DNA of 64,000 nt from Scolanthus callimorphus. Taxonomy: Eukaryota; Cnidaria; Anthozoa; Actiniaria; Edwardsiidae. Under the pieces are notes generated by a model. That model had not been told where the DNA came from, did no database searches, and saw only the letters and a list, made by a program, of their open reading frames with translations. Position 1 is the first letter of the stretch. Each line of letters begins with the position of its first letter. The stretch spans positions 29,215,951-29,279,950 of the forward strand of contig CM066917.1 in assembly GCA_033964015.1 (NCBI GenBank), in the 5' to 3' direction. Below are positions 25,181-36,401 of the stretch, one piece after another. The translations under genes and the position numbers were made by a program.

Positions 25181-26738
25181 ACATTCCCTCATCCATGGTT
25201 AATCGTAGAAGACGCCCATGTGAATGTTATTGGTGTGTTGAGCTATTTGGACCAGTACAGCAAACCCGGTGACTACCTCATCGTGGAGGATACGAACCCG
25301 TTGCCTCCAAATAATGCTGGCGCATGCGCGTTTGAAGAGGTTTCTTACACATGCTGGGGAGACGAGAAACTGGCGTGCAATTGAAAGAATTCATGAAGAT
25401 TAGGATGGATAGATGGCTAGTGGACAGCTACTCAAATGATTTCTTTGGGTAAGTTAAACCGTTTATGAATGTCCGAGGTTTGTGATTTGAACCAACAAGC
25501 TAAAAGGGCCCTTACAGAATGTCACCCTTATAAAACTAGACATTTAGACTGCCAAATCTCTGCTTTGCCGTGCGTAAATTCATTAGATGTCTAATGTGCT
25601 CTGTGAATGTTTAGATACATTGGATACATCAAGTAGCTACCTATCACTCTTCAAAACAGAAATTTCACAAAATACCGATTTCAGGTGACCGCCGAAAGTA
25701 AGCCAGTCTTGCGTTTAGTTATCGTTTCTATTGCCGAAATTGCGAACTAAATCAAAACGCGCCATTGGCTCACGTCACGACTGATGACGCAAGTCTGACT
25801 TACTTCGCCTCCGGGTATGATTTTCGGTATGACCGGTGAGAAATCAAATGGAACTAAGCGCCATCCCGGGGAAGAATTACCGAAAATTTAGGACAACCTT
25901 TTAAGCTTGTCCAAGAAACCGGTTATTTCGAAAATATCAGGAAAACGCTTTCCATTCTCGGTTTACTTATTCTCGGTTTACCCCCCGGAAAGATGCTTTC
26001 CATTTGACTTCAAACCGGTATTACTGAAAATTTGTGGAAAGCACCTCGGCCTATCTCGATTCTCAGTAGAGACCCCTCACGCGACTTTTCGGTTTGAATG
26101 AACTGTTCGATTTGAACACAGGAATTACAGGAAAGGCAAACCGAAAATATTTTGGTAAATCACATCAAGATGGTTCTCTTTGAAATGTATCGTTTTCTAA
26201 AATTTTCTTATATGGAAGTTTCTACTTACCATATTTGGAGTTCCAGAAGTTTTCCTAGCTTATTTCTTACCCTAAATTGTCAAAAAGTTCGTCACAACTT
26301 GCAGATTTTGGAGAGAAACGTTGTTCGTGTAGGCCGCCATCTTTTTTTGGTCCCCAGGGGCCCGGAAATACCTACACAGGTAGCCCGCGTCACGCACAGG
26401 TTGGCATTGACAAAAGCGACACATTTATCTTGATATGCGGAAAGCACCCCTGAATGTATGTGGTTTGTTGTTGACTGGCTTCCACTTCTGATAGGCTAGG
26501 GTGCTTCTTTTTCGCGGTGTTTTCAAAATTTTGTACTTTTAGCGTAGCAATAGTGGAAGACGTCCGTGCCGCGAGCGTATGACATCCTCGCTACACTAAT
26601 ACAATAATGTTTTTTATTCGCCATGGTTGCGTTGCAAATTGCAAGAAAAATTGCGCGTGTAACATGGCCTTTGATTTTCATTTATTTTGCAGGTTCAATG
26701 GCTCCGTGAACATGAACGCTTATCTCAAACGTGTGTAA
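25181..26738 (+). pseudogene. CmcI-like (cephalosporin hydroxylase family) gene remnant with frameshift
   Basis: Exon 25181-25448 encodes FPHPWLIVEDAHVNVIGVL, then YSKPGDYLIVEDTNP, and later, in a shifted frame, LKEFMKIRMDRWLVDSYSND. This is the conserved C-terminal half of CmcI-like SAM-dependent enzymes. Near 25371 (after GDEKLA) the frame meets TGA, while the frame one base over continues the family sequence. One base therefore appears lost. The donor at 25449 joins the last exon 26693-26738 (FNGSVNMNAYLKRV, TAA) in phase. I find no upstream exons for the N-terminal half. The gene is either a 5'-truncated pseudogene or a real gene hit by an assembly error. Its biochemical role in cnidarians is unknown to me. 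Confidence 0.7.
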
Positions 26739-27150
26739 AACTCGAAATTCTACACCGTGGCGTTGCAGAAGGCTTCGGCACAAGTTGCCAATAAATTGCT
26801 CAAAAGTTGCCGATAAAGTGCTTAAAAAAGTTGCCGAAAAATTGCTATTTTTTCAAAAAGTTGCCAAAATTAAGTTTTTTTTAAACTTGTTTTTAGGTTT
26901 AAAATATTGAAATTTCGCGCATTCTTGTCTTGTTTCCTTATCAACACAGAGCCATAGCTAATACCAGCTGTATTAAAAGTATAAACTTGTGGGGAATATT
27001 TCGCTAAAAACTTGTTGTCTGCGGAAGCAGATTTAGTTAGATTTCGTACTTCTTGCCTCCTCTTCGTTACGAAAGAATCATTCCGAAAATCAGACGCAAC
27101 TTTACTGTTAATAATGTCGATGAAAAGAGTTAATATGCATCTGTTAACAG

Positions 27151-30126
27151 CTACATCAACCACTGAAATACCGCTTGCGCTGCTAGAAGGGCAACAACTG
27201 TAGCATTATAGCCACCCAGTATACCGGAAGCACCTCTTAGTCCTCCTTTCGCACTGCCCGCCCCATTACATTTATTGCCCTCGCAGCACGAGGCACACAC
27301 TTTGTAATAACGACGGCTGTATTCCTCAGAGCTGATTTTGACGTTGGTTTGACACTTATAGTCACAATAAAGCTTATTTCCCCAGTTCCTAAGCATATGC
27401 GAGCATCCCTTAACAACGGTGACCTCTGCGTCTTGTTGTCTTTGAAGTTTCAAAGTGTAGCACTTTTCGCCAGCGTTGCAGGTCACCAACCTAGAAGAGT
27501 CTTTCGCGTCACACCCCGCACAATCAACACACTGGTATTGAGCGGGGGGAGTCGTTGGAGGCGGGGGAATGAAGAAGCGCAACTTTTTTCTTCTCCCCCA
27601 AAAGCAGCAAACAGGACTCGTTGATTGCATTCTCCCCCCGGATCCATCGTAAATCTCCAAATTTGTGGTACCACCAACTGAGATGCACTCTTTCAAACAT
27701 ACTGAAGTAATTTTCGATGGACTCCCATCTCCGGGGTCTCGCTCGATCATCTTGGTGACCGCGATGCAGAGTTGGTTTCCATAGAAACGGATATGAGCCG
27801 CTTCAAGGGTAGAAACCTTGGAGCTCTTAGAAACGGTGTAGGTGTGCGATGAAAGCATCACTGGTGAAGAAGTCTGGGGAGGGAACATATTACATCATTC
27901 ACTTTATCAGATACTTTATATGATCACTATGACAACACATTTGTCCAGCCAATGACATCTAGACTATTCTATATCATTACTATGTCACATTATTATTATT
28001 ACCTTTTTTCACTTTAATTATTTTTTCTCGTTTGTATGTTATGTAATACTATGAAAACTGAAAAAATATGTTAAATAAAAAAAAAGAAGAGATCTTCTGT
28101 CCTGGTCGAGGATCCCGCCGTTTAGCGGCCGAGAAAAAAATTGCGTGGATCCTCGCGCATCATGATTAGACTGCTTGCAGTCTCTTCTTTGGCGAACATC
28201 CGTAAATCGAGAGAAAGGGAAAGGGAGACCTAGACTCTATCGTGAGCTTGAAATACGAGCGCGCAAACAAACTACAATGTAGGACTAGGACTTTATTCTC
28301 GATTTACGGACGTTCGCCAAAGAAGGGGCTGCAAGCAGTCTACATCATGATGGTCCTTGTACTCTCGTAAGTTGGCAGCACTGCCACTGGATTCTTTCAA
28401 AAAACAAGTACAGCCATTTCAGGACAGAAACCTAGGCTCTTGCTGTGTTGTTTTTTTTCAGTCAGTAGTTGCTAGCATGCCAGTGTCGCTGCTTGTGTAT
28501 ACTGCAGTAACACTGACATGAAACGCATGCTCGATCCGTCGTTGAAATGACTGCCTAACCAGCTCTCGTACCCAGACGCTTTCCCACAATTCATTGGGCG
28601 CCGTGTCTTGTACTCTTTCCCAGTCCCAACGGCTCCAAAACAATTTTTAGAGAAATCGATTGGAGAAATCACCACAAAAGACGCAAAAGATAACGTCTGG
28701 GTACGAGAGTGTCTGCCAACTTCGTTTTGGCAGTTAATTGTAAGGCTTTGGGCCGACGGTAGACGAACTTCGGTTATCAAATATTAATAAATGCAAGTCA
28801 GATATTGCTGAAATTACAGCGTTAGTTTATCTGTAACGTGAACGTCAGTAGCACCAGTTATTTCTTGCTTTTTAGGTTTCAAGGGCGTAGCCAGCACTTA
28901 CGAGAGGGGGGGTTCCAAATTCAAAAAATAAAAAACTCCACATAGATCTCGGGAAAAACTAGCATTTGAAGAAATTTGCTACATTTCAGGCGTGGGGGGG
29001 GGTTCCGCTGCGGGAGAGGGGAAACCCCCCCCCCCCCCTGGCTACGCCCCTGTATTTGGTTACAAATAGCAAATAATAAAAATTTTGATTGAGGCAGACG
29101 GGCGGGGACTAGAAACGTTTTTGTTTACTTGGCCTTATATGCACGCCGGACACAACGATTGTTGGCGAAAAATAAACCTTTCATATACCTTATCGTTTTC
29201 AATGAAAGCAAGTGCATCATGAAGCTTTGCGCCTTTCGTTAACACGTGTGTCATTATTATAAACATGGAAAGGAGGCTTACGCTCGCCACATGAGATAAT
29301 CGTACCCCCCACCCACCCGAGAAACCTGGGGAAATTCCACGGGGGTCGCTGTGTTTGACCTGGAATTTCCTCATGGTTTGTTGATTTTGACCCTGGAATT
29401 TCCACAGGGTCTGTGATTTTGACCCCGGAATTTCCACAGGGCCATTCATTTACCCTGGAATTTCCACAGGGTATTCATTTGCGACTATGGAATTTCCACA
29501 GGCCCACAAGAGAATGAGGAATTTCCACAGGGTCGCGTTCCACAGGGGTAGCAATGTTTAAGATTTGGATTTCCTCGATGGGGGGGGGGGGGGGGGGATA
29601 CAATTTGGAACAGCCCATTTTGAGCCTACCCAACATTAGTGACAGAAAAATGATGTCCGCAAGAGGATTCGTTTGCATGTTCATCATGGCTAGCGTGCAT
29701 ATGCGCCTTGGGGTTCTACAAATGAGGTTATTTTGAAAGTGATCTATTAAATTTCCGACTCATAACCAAACAAACAATTCTCACGTTTCGCGTAAACACT
29801 GCATATGCATGTCCAACTATTGTGCAATGTCAGTGGTTTCGTCACGAAACTGAATCTATAAGGGAATTATGTATTTCAAAGGTAAATAACTTGGTCGCAG
29901 GGGCCAAGTTTTAGTATTGTAATAACATAAAAGTATGTGCACTTACATGGTAGTTTGATGATCTTGTTTCCCATGACTGTATGTTGAGAGTAACTGAACC
30001 TAAATTTCCACTCGAGCCAGCATCCGGCAAACATTCGTCCGCAGCTTTCGCAAAGTGACAGGATAGAAGAACTACAACTGCTAACCAAAATACGTAACCT
30101 TTTGAATTCTTGCACTTACGTCCCAT
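27151..30126 (-). CDS. Ly6/uPAR-like secreted, probably GPI-anchored protein, 2 exons, 300 aa
   Basis: Exon 1 is 29947-30126 (60 codons) and exon 2 is 27151-27873, stopping at TAG. Residues 13-27 form a signal peptide core (FWLAVVVLLSCHFAKA) ending before ADEC. The C-terminal third is cysteine-rich: YQCVDCAGCD, RLVTCNAGEKCYTLK, CDYKCQTN and CASCCEGNKCN. The closing CC-x4-CN pattern is the signature of three-finger Ly6/uPAR domains. A hydrophobic tail (VVALLAAQAVFQWLM) right at the end suggests GPI attachment. A proline-rich linker (IPPPPTTPPAQ) separates a less typical N-terminal region with CLKEC and CC pairs. The 2.1-kb intron is full of repeats. I do not recognise an orthologue; function may be receptor-like or ligand-binding at the cell surface. 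Confidence 0.8.
28167..28342. mobile_element. MITE with AGACTGCTTGCAG termini and 9-bp target duplication
   Basis: Inverted ends TAGACTGCTTGCAG extend inward through CTTTGGCGAAC and CGTAAATCGAG in both arms. CATCATGAT flanks both sides (28158-28166 and 28343-28351). A 9-bp duplication points to Mutator-like elements, or hAT if one matching base is chance. A solo end of this family is at 36870-36905. Confidence 0.75.
28563..28709. mobile_element. MITE with CTCTCGTACCCAGACG termini
   Basis: The left end CTCTCGTACCCAGACG has an exact inverted copy at the right end. The interior shows no coding frame. Flank duplications are not clear. It lies in the Ly6-like gene intron. Confidence 0.65.
28881..29052. 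mobile_element. hAT-like MITE with GGGCGTAGCCAG ends and a C14 tract
   Basis: Left end AAGGGCGTAGCCAG, right end CTGGCTACGCCCCTG preceded by C runs. The body (CTCCACATAGATCTCGGG, GAAGAAATTTGCTACATTT) matches the element at 37918-38160. Confidence 0.7.
29300..29625. repeat. Tandem TGGAATTTCCACAGGG array next to a G18 tract
   Basis: About eight spaced copies of TGGAATTTCCACAGGG run from 29330 to 29535. An unbroken G run follows at about 29580-29597, and then TTGGAACAGCCCATT. The G run plus GGAACAGCCC end resembles the element at 7234, so this is probably another, incomplete, homopolymer-terminus element. Confidence 0.6.
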
Positions 30127-30806
30127 CGTTCAGATTCTCTTGTAGTGTTTCAAGGTTGGGATTCGACGAGAAATGGAACAAATCTGACTTCATGAAACAC
30201 CAACAGCTAGAAGTTTCGCAATCAACAGAATTAATTTCCGGTTGCATAACATTTGCTTTCGTTTAGGGACACTGCGTGACTTATGCGTGACAATTCAGTC
30301 AGCGCTGGTGTTTTTATTTTCAACAGGGGTTTCTAGATGGCTTCTATATTCAAAACTTTGAGTTTTGTGACTTAGCACTGTATCTGAAATGTGACTTCAA
30401 AAAATACTTTGACCACGGAATGGCTCCGTGTTACGTGACGCCGTGATAAATCGTGGGTTCCCTGTGGTGCTCAAAAATAGGGAGTGCACTGGAGTATTAA
30501 AACATGTTTTAGAATTAATTATTCAAACAAATTAAAGAAAATGACAAAATAGAACTTCATAACCCATGCTGAGCATTCGTTTTACGAATATTTTCTTGTT
30601 TCACATTTTTCAGAAGAACGATGCATGTGGGTAGCCTGTGGAATAGCGATACATTTCTGTTTTAGAGTGTGATCGGATTACCGTAACCAACGTATTATAT
30701 TGTTGAAGCCGTGAAATAGCAACCAAAGGTTATGCTACCAGGGGAATACTCATTGTACACCTTGTAAGTATATGCATAATGTTTTTCAATAGCTCTCAGC
30801 AACAAA
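30127..30806. promoter_or_regulatory. Divergent region between the Ly6-like gene and the 577-aa gene
   Basis: The two genes diverge across 680 bp. Promoters of both must be here or in unseen 5' UTR exons. I recognise no specific motif or repeat. Confidence 0.35.
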
Positions 30807-33800
30807 ATGGCGCTTACTTTAGGCCGGAACTTTAGTTCACAAAGTGCTTCCTCTATAACAGCAGTTTACTCGCAATGCTGGCCGATTCCAAATCCAAAAC
30901 TTCCATCCGCGAAGAACTCCTTTTCAAGGTCAATTTCCAGTCAACCTTCATCGCTGTACATTGCATATATCACAATTTATAGTTTCCAAAAGATTGATTA
31001 GTTGTGTATCCAGGTGTTGGGATTTATTATTTTTTTACTCTGATGTCTTTTGTGTTGTGCAGCGGGCGAAGTTTGAACAAAGATTGGGTTCGATCATCGA
31101 GCAGACGAGGGTTCGTTTCTGATCAAAAACACAAGGTTGGTGCCCGTATATTTTAATGTTTGTGGCTTATCCGTTGTTGTTAGGAAGTGTTAAAGCTATA
31201 CTGAAGATATCTAAGCTTAATACTGGCAGTTTGTTTTATTTAATCCAGTATGAATATCACATTTTCAATTCACTAGGAAAACCGGCGTGCGAAAAGCGCA
31301 GCATCGTGTCGAAGTGCCAAAAGCTCTTTGTTTCTCAACGAAAGTGAAGATGAGATTGATGGTAAGATTTTTACGTTTAAACCCTTTAGACCCATTATAA
31401 AATAATGATTTCATAAACTATAGATCAGCCCGAAATAACTATATAAATGCACACGTTTTTGTAATGAATTTTACGGTCAAGCATTCCGCTCTTGTTTATT
31501 TTAACCGAATTGTTTGCACAAATGATTTCATGTTGTTTACTTTTTCAACTTATAATTTGCTGTGTTTTTTATTCAATCTCCTAGATACGGTTCAAGAATT
31601 CAAGCTTACGCTAGTAAGTATTTCAATAAAACTCAAATGTAAATGAGTGTGAATCTGAAGACAAGTGTAGGTTTTCAAACACTCTCCCGGAAAGTCGACT
31701 GACACACAGTCTGCAAAAAAATATATATATGCAGGAAACACAAAATTCTCTTGGTCGTTAAAGCATTGAGGTAGTTGAATTTATTTCCCCCTTTTGGATT
31801 GGGGGGGGGGGGGCAATGCCAATGTGAAATATTTGCATACAATGGGAAGTTTGCAGGTGTTGCATGCAATTTTGAATTTTGATCCTAATAATAACAGTAT
31901 TTGAAAAGAGCTCGCCTCAATTAGGAAAATCTGAAAATTTGAATTGATTTGAGTAAATATTAGCAAAGTTATTGGCGCCCGAACTAGGCTGTTTCTCTAT
32001 AAGTTTAATGTTGCCCACCACAACATTAAATCTATAGGAATAAAACAACTTCCAACACTCAGAATTTCTGTGTTATTTCTCAAAACCACCTCAAATTTTC
32101 AGACTTCACATATTTTGATGAGCTCTTTTCAAATAAAGTATTTTTATTTTACTCGGTTCAAATTTCAAAATGTCACACAACCTGCAAACTCTCCATTAGG
32201 CTGCATTCATTATGTATACTACAGGGGGGGGGGGGTTGGCAGAGGATTTTTTTTTGACAATGCAAAATTTTCAGATCCCCCCAAGGCACAATATTTTTTA
32301 CGAATCCCCGCTTGCCCCCCCCCCCCCCCCCCCCCCCCCAACATTTTGTCAATTTATATGTCGAGGTAGGGTCGCGTCAATAACATTTTTTCAAAAGATG
32401 CAGAACAAGGCTCAATGACCCGGGGGGGGACTTTCCATATTTTCAGACGGGGGTGCTCGTCCTATCCCTTAGGGTATAAAATTGACAGACGTGCTATCTC
32501 TTAGGGGTGTTTAAAATCAGCCCTATCCCTTAGGGGAGTCTCAGACCAATCCTTGCCCAGAAATATATTGGTACTGACACCAGAACCGATATTTACTTGG
32601 AAAGTTGGTTGAAAACGCTAAAATTTGCTATCTTTTAGGGGTAAATTCGGCGGTCGCCACGCCAAATTTGCTCTCTTTTAGGGGTAAATTTTCTGTTTGC
32701 CACACCCATTTTGCTATCCCTTAGGGTCAAAATCAATTTTCCCGACGAGCACCCCCATCTAAAATATGGGGAGTCCCCCCCCCCCCGGGCTCAATGATAA
32801 AAAAATACAAAGCGTAAAAATGCAAATAAAAATCCTAGGTGGCTGTACTCTTTTGTGTGTAGTGACTTTCTACCAAGTGATCTGGTGTGCTTCTCGATTG
32901 GAATCTTACTACATAGACTGAGTATCATTTATTTTGTATTTTGATTGTTTGGTTTGTTTTCCGTTGTGTGCGCAAAGCGCACAGCAATTTTGACATAAAG
33001 CTACAAGACTATTAATCAAGTGATCTGGTGCGCTCCTCAATTGGAATCTTACTACATAGACTGAGTATCATTTATTTTGTATTTTGATTGTTTGGTTTGT
33101 TTTCCGTTGTGCGCGCGAAGCGCGCAGCAATTTTGACATAAAGCTACAAGACTATTAATCAAAAGTCCAAAGGCGTTTTTGTCTGGCAGACAAAAGTCAC
33201 TGAAGAGGACCTCGAGGAATTAAAACAAGAAGGCCTTTTACATTTTTTTAAGTTTATAAGTCTTCAGGCGCGTTATTTTCAACATATCAGTTGAAAGAGG
33301 GTAAATACACGAGAATAGTAGTGCAAGTGATATTTCTTCAGGAGGTTCAAACTCGGTGTTTAAAATATTAATAATACCTCAACAAAAATATGCATCCCCC
33401 CTTCATGTTATGAAAAAAAACTTGACATCCCCCCTTTTCCAGTTGCTAAATTTTGATTTCCCCCCTGAAAATCCTCTGCCCCCCCTGAAGTATACATAAT
33501 GAATGCAGCCTTATGAGCATTGATTACTAGTAGCCTCATCCCCAGGCATCTTGTGTGAGCTCTCCCTGTCACACAAGTTTGCTGAGTTTTGAGCTGCCCA
33601 TCACTAGGACTTATCTTCACTACAAATCGTGACTTTTGCTCATGGAACATCAAACCAGGTTCCCTAGAAGTGAGATATGTATGAATTTGCACAATATTCA
33701 ACTGATTTCTTTGTGAAATGCGATCAGAATTGCTCCTCATATATTCTCTGTAATTTATCACAAAATGAAATTGAGAGACGGCTCAAGAATCCCTAAGAAT

Positions 33801-36401
33801 TTTGTGAAATTCTGGATATTCCAAACAATTATTTGTCACCTATTACTTTGCTCTTTCATAGAGTTTGTCAGTTATGTTTATATCCCAAACAATTTGACAA
33901 TTTCTGCAAATAAAAGTGCAGTTATCATAAACAAGAATCATCATAATTGATGGAGGTGGAGTAAATGGAAGAAGAAGAACAATGGCAAAGTGCTTCCTTT
34001 CAATGAAAGTAAATTTTTATTTGTTACCCAAGACATTCAGTTTGATGAAATGCAAATTTAAAAAAAACAATTAGGGAGAAGCAATAACAAAATTGTTACA
34101 GGAAGCCATTTTGCTAGTGACAAAACTGCCATTAAATTTAATATCAACACGATTGTGAACATCGTTAACACTGACTATATAAGGACATTTATATAATACT
34201 TTTCTTTGCTTTTGTTCACTATTCATGAGAAAAGCCATATGGCATCTCTTTTTTTCTTCTAAATTTTCATTTTATCTCTTAGCAACTTTTCAAGCGGTTA
34301 ACCCAGCAAGTTAGAGATGTAAACGAGTATATGACAACACATAAAATCTACAGCTTCAAGGTTAGTAGCAGACAAAAAAATATCACATTGTACATTATTT
34401 TTATTTGCATGCTATTTGCCCTTATTCCACTAACTGCCTACACAACTTCTGATAACTGCTCACTTAAATCTTTCAAAGATAGTATCAGTAATATTTCTCA
34501 TACCCCCCTTAATTAGCTCATTTCTCTTTATATATTATTTATTTATTTTATTTATTTGTAACTAGCTGACTGCCCAGCCATTAATCCTCATATTTGAGGG
34601 GTAGGCTGTATTCTGGTTAATGGTGCTATCAAAATTCTTGAAACGAAAAATTAGCAGGGTTTCATAAAAAGTGTTGCTTGAAACACCACTTTTGATACTT
34701 AGATTTTGATGATGCCTAAAACATTTCTCACTTACACAAACAAAATCATTTTTTTTTACAAAATATATTTTCAGGTCTCTGGCAGCCCAGACAATTGAAT
34801 TGCGCTAAATTGGATATTTTGTCTTTTCACATGTTTAGCATCACATGAATAATGAGGGTATAGCTAGCCCTGCTCTGCGGAGAAGCCAGTTAGCAGCGGC
34901 ACTTAGCAGAAGAGAAATACCTGCCACTCAAGGACCAAACGAACCAATCACAGACCTTGGACCTGCCACTATTATTACTAGGACACCATCCAGACAAAAG
35001 AGGTCAGGATTTACTTCAAATTTAATAGTCAATTTTTTAAACTTTTCTCTGTAACTTGTAACTTAGACGTGTGCTAATCTACCCTGGGTACCAGAGTCTC
35101 CAAGCTTCACTCCTTTACAAAACGCATTATTGGCTTAGCGTGTCAGTAAACTGGTAACCAGGGTAGTGCTAATCTCAACGAGGAGCAAACTTTTTCATGC
35201 TTGTCTTTTATTTTATAGGGAAACAAGAAGCCCTGTGTGCCGCTCACCCTCACCTGCCCCACCCACTAGACCAGCTTCTTGTCTATCTCGCTGTCAATCA
35301 GGTCGGTCAAGCACAAAGAGCACAGCGGACATGGATAAAAAGCAAGAAATGAAACGGAGAAAAGCGGACGAAAACGCAAAACTCGAGTGGACAGAACAAG
35401 ATGAGAATTTCGAGGACCTGTTTGTTCCTGAGGAAATAGAAGCTGAGGATCTTGAATTTCGGTTCCATGATCCTTATCCACAAACTTGGGTAGATGAAAC
35501 TGTCGAGGATGCATGTTTTCGCGGCTCCAAAAAACTTGATCCTTTTATGCATAGACTTGCGGAGTTTGAAAAAGTACAGGAAGAGACTGTGCTATTAGAG
35601 AAACTAAAAGATGAAAAGGCAAAGCAAAATGTGTCGAATTCACAGAATAAAAGTAAAGCTCAAAACGCGAAAAACAGCAAAGGAGGAAATGGCCGGTCAC
35701 AAAGTGCCAAACCTGGCCCATCTCTTGCAAGGGCCAAGACTCACGGGAACAGACTTAACAGAGGGCAGTCTGCCAGGACTAGTGTAGTTTCTAATACAGT
35801 TTCGGGGGATGAATCAGACATTTCAACTTTTCGCAAAAGCGGCTACGACATGGATGTTTCTTTTATTCTGGGATCAATGTTCCCAGAAACGCGACCCAAG
35901 GAAAATAAGAAAAACACGGAGTCGGAAGAAAAATCACTAAAATCAGGCTCGACTCAAACAAGAGTTGCATCTGCACACGGGACAACCAGGCCGACACAGC
36001 AAACCCGGTTAACGCGCCCGGCGTACTGTGAGGCCTGTAAATTAAGGCGTAGTGCTACTTCGAAACATTCTTGTGGAAAATCAAACATGGCGACTTTACG
36101 AGCAATGCGAGCGCAGTATAATCTCAAAGCTTCTGAATGCTATGATATTGTGGAGCTAGCTAGAACATTTGAGCTGCCATGCAGAGAACAAATGGCCAAA
36201 GCAAAACACAAATCAAGGCCAACAACAGCTGAGAAGGCTTCGAGTAAAGGTTTAGTTCCAGGAAAGAATAACTTTTCCCAGCGGCGCATTTCGCTGACGG
36301 CAGAGGGGATGGCCGTGAGGGGAATCAACCCCGCTCTGCCGTTTAATCGTCCTTCTACAGGACGCTGTAAATCAGCTAGAAAATCGGCTAAAAGACGGTG
36401 A
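30807..36401 (+). CDS. Unrecognised basic, serine-rich protein, 7 exons, 577 aa
   Basis: Exons are 30807-30928, 31063-31135, 31277-31361, 31585-31613, 34283-34360, 34839-35002 and 35219-36401; all phases join to one 1,734-bp frame ending TGA. The donor of exon 1 (GTCAAT) is the weakest site. The protein is rich in R/K and S at both ends (GRSLNKDW, SSSRRGF, SARKSAKRR at the C-terminus). In the middle, near residues 235-270, is an acidic and aromatic block: LEWTEQDENFEDLFVPEEI, then FRFHDPYPQTWVDE. Around residues 454-470 is CEAC-x11-C with a nearby histidine, zinc-ribbon-like but incomplete. I see no signal peptide or membrane segment. A nuclear or cytoskeletal (for example ciliary) protein is possible; I do not assign a function. 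The 2.7-kb intron 4 contains the nested transposons. Confidence 0.75.
31841..32194. mobile_element. Long palindromic MITE
   Basis: The arms are inverted, imperfect copies over about 130 bp. Matching blocks are GAAGTTTGCAGGTGTTG, TTTGAAAAGAGCTC and TCTGAAAATTTGA. The centre has a smaller hairpin (TAATGTTG-CAACATTA). It abuts the element at 32199. Confidence 0.6.
32199..33510. mobile_element. PIF/Harbinger-like element, TTA duplication, carrying a nested insert
   Basis: Inverted ends GGCTGCATTCATTATG are flanked by TTA at 32196-32198 and 33511-33513. G12 follows the left end, and CCCCCCC precedes the right end. Inside are a C22 tract (about 32317-32339), the nested element 32419-32789, and a direct duplication (about 32876-33020 and 33020-33163) whose copies differ mainly at a GCGC-GAAGCGC palindrome. 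No transposase is present. It lies in intron 4 of the 577-aa gene. Confidence 0.75.
32419..32789. mobile_element. hAT-like poly-G-terminus MITE with 8-bp duplication
   Basis: Ends are CCCGGGGGGGACT and, inverted, GGGGAGTCCCCCC-CCCGGG. CTCAATGA is repeated exactly on both sides (32411-32418 and 32790-32797), an 8-bp duplication as in hAT elements. Next to the ends are GGGGGTGCTCGTC and its inverse CGACGAGCACCCCC. The core has about six copies of CTATCCCTTAGGG / TCTTTTAGGGG-type repeats. Confidence 0.8.

Noticed and set aside
35266..35730. Minus-strand frames over the large exon of the 577-aa gene
   Set aside because: Antisense shadows; the plus-strand frame is four times longer and is joined by phase-consistent splice sites.
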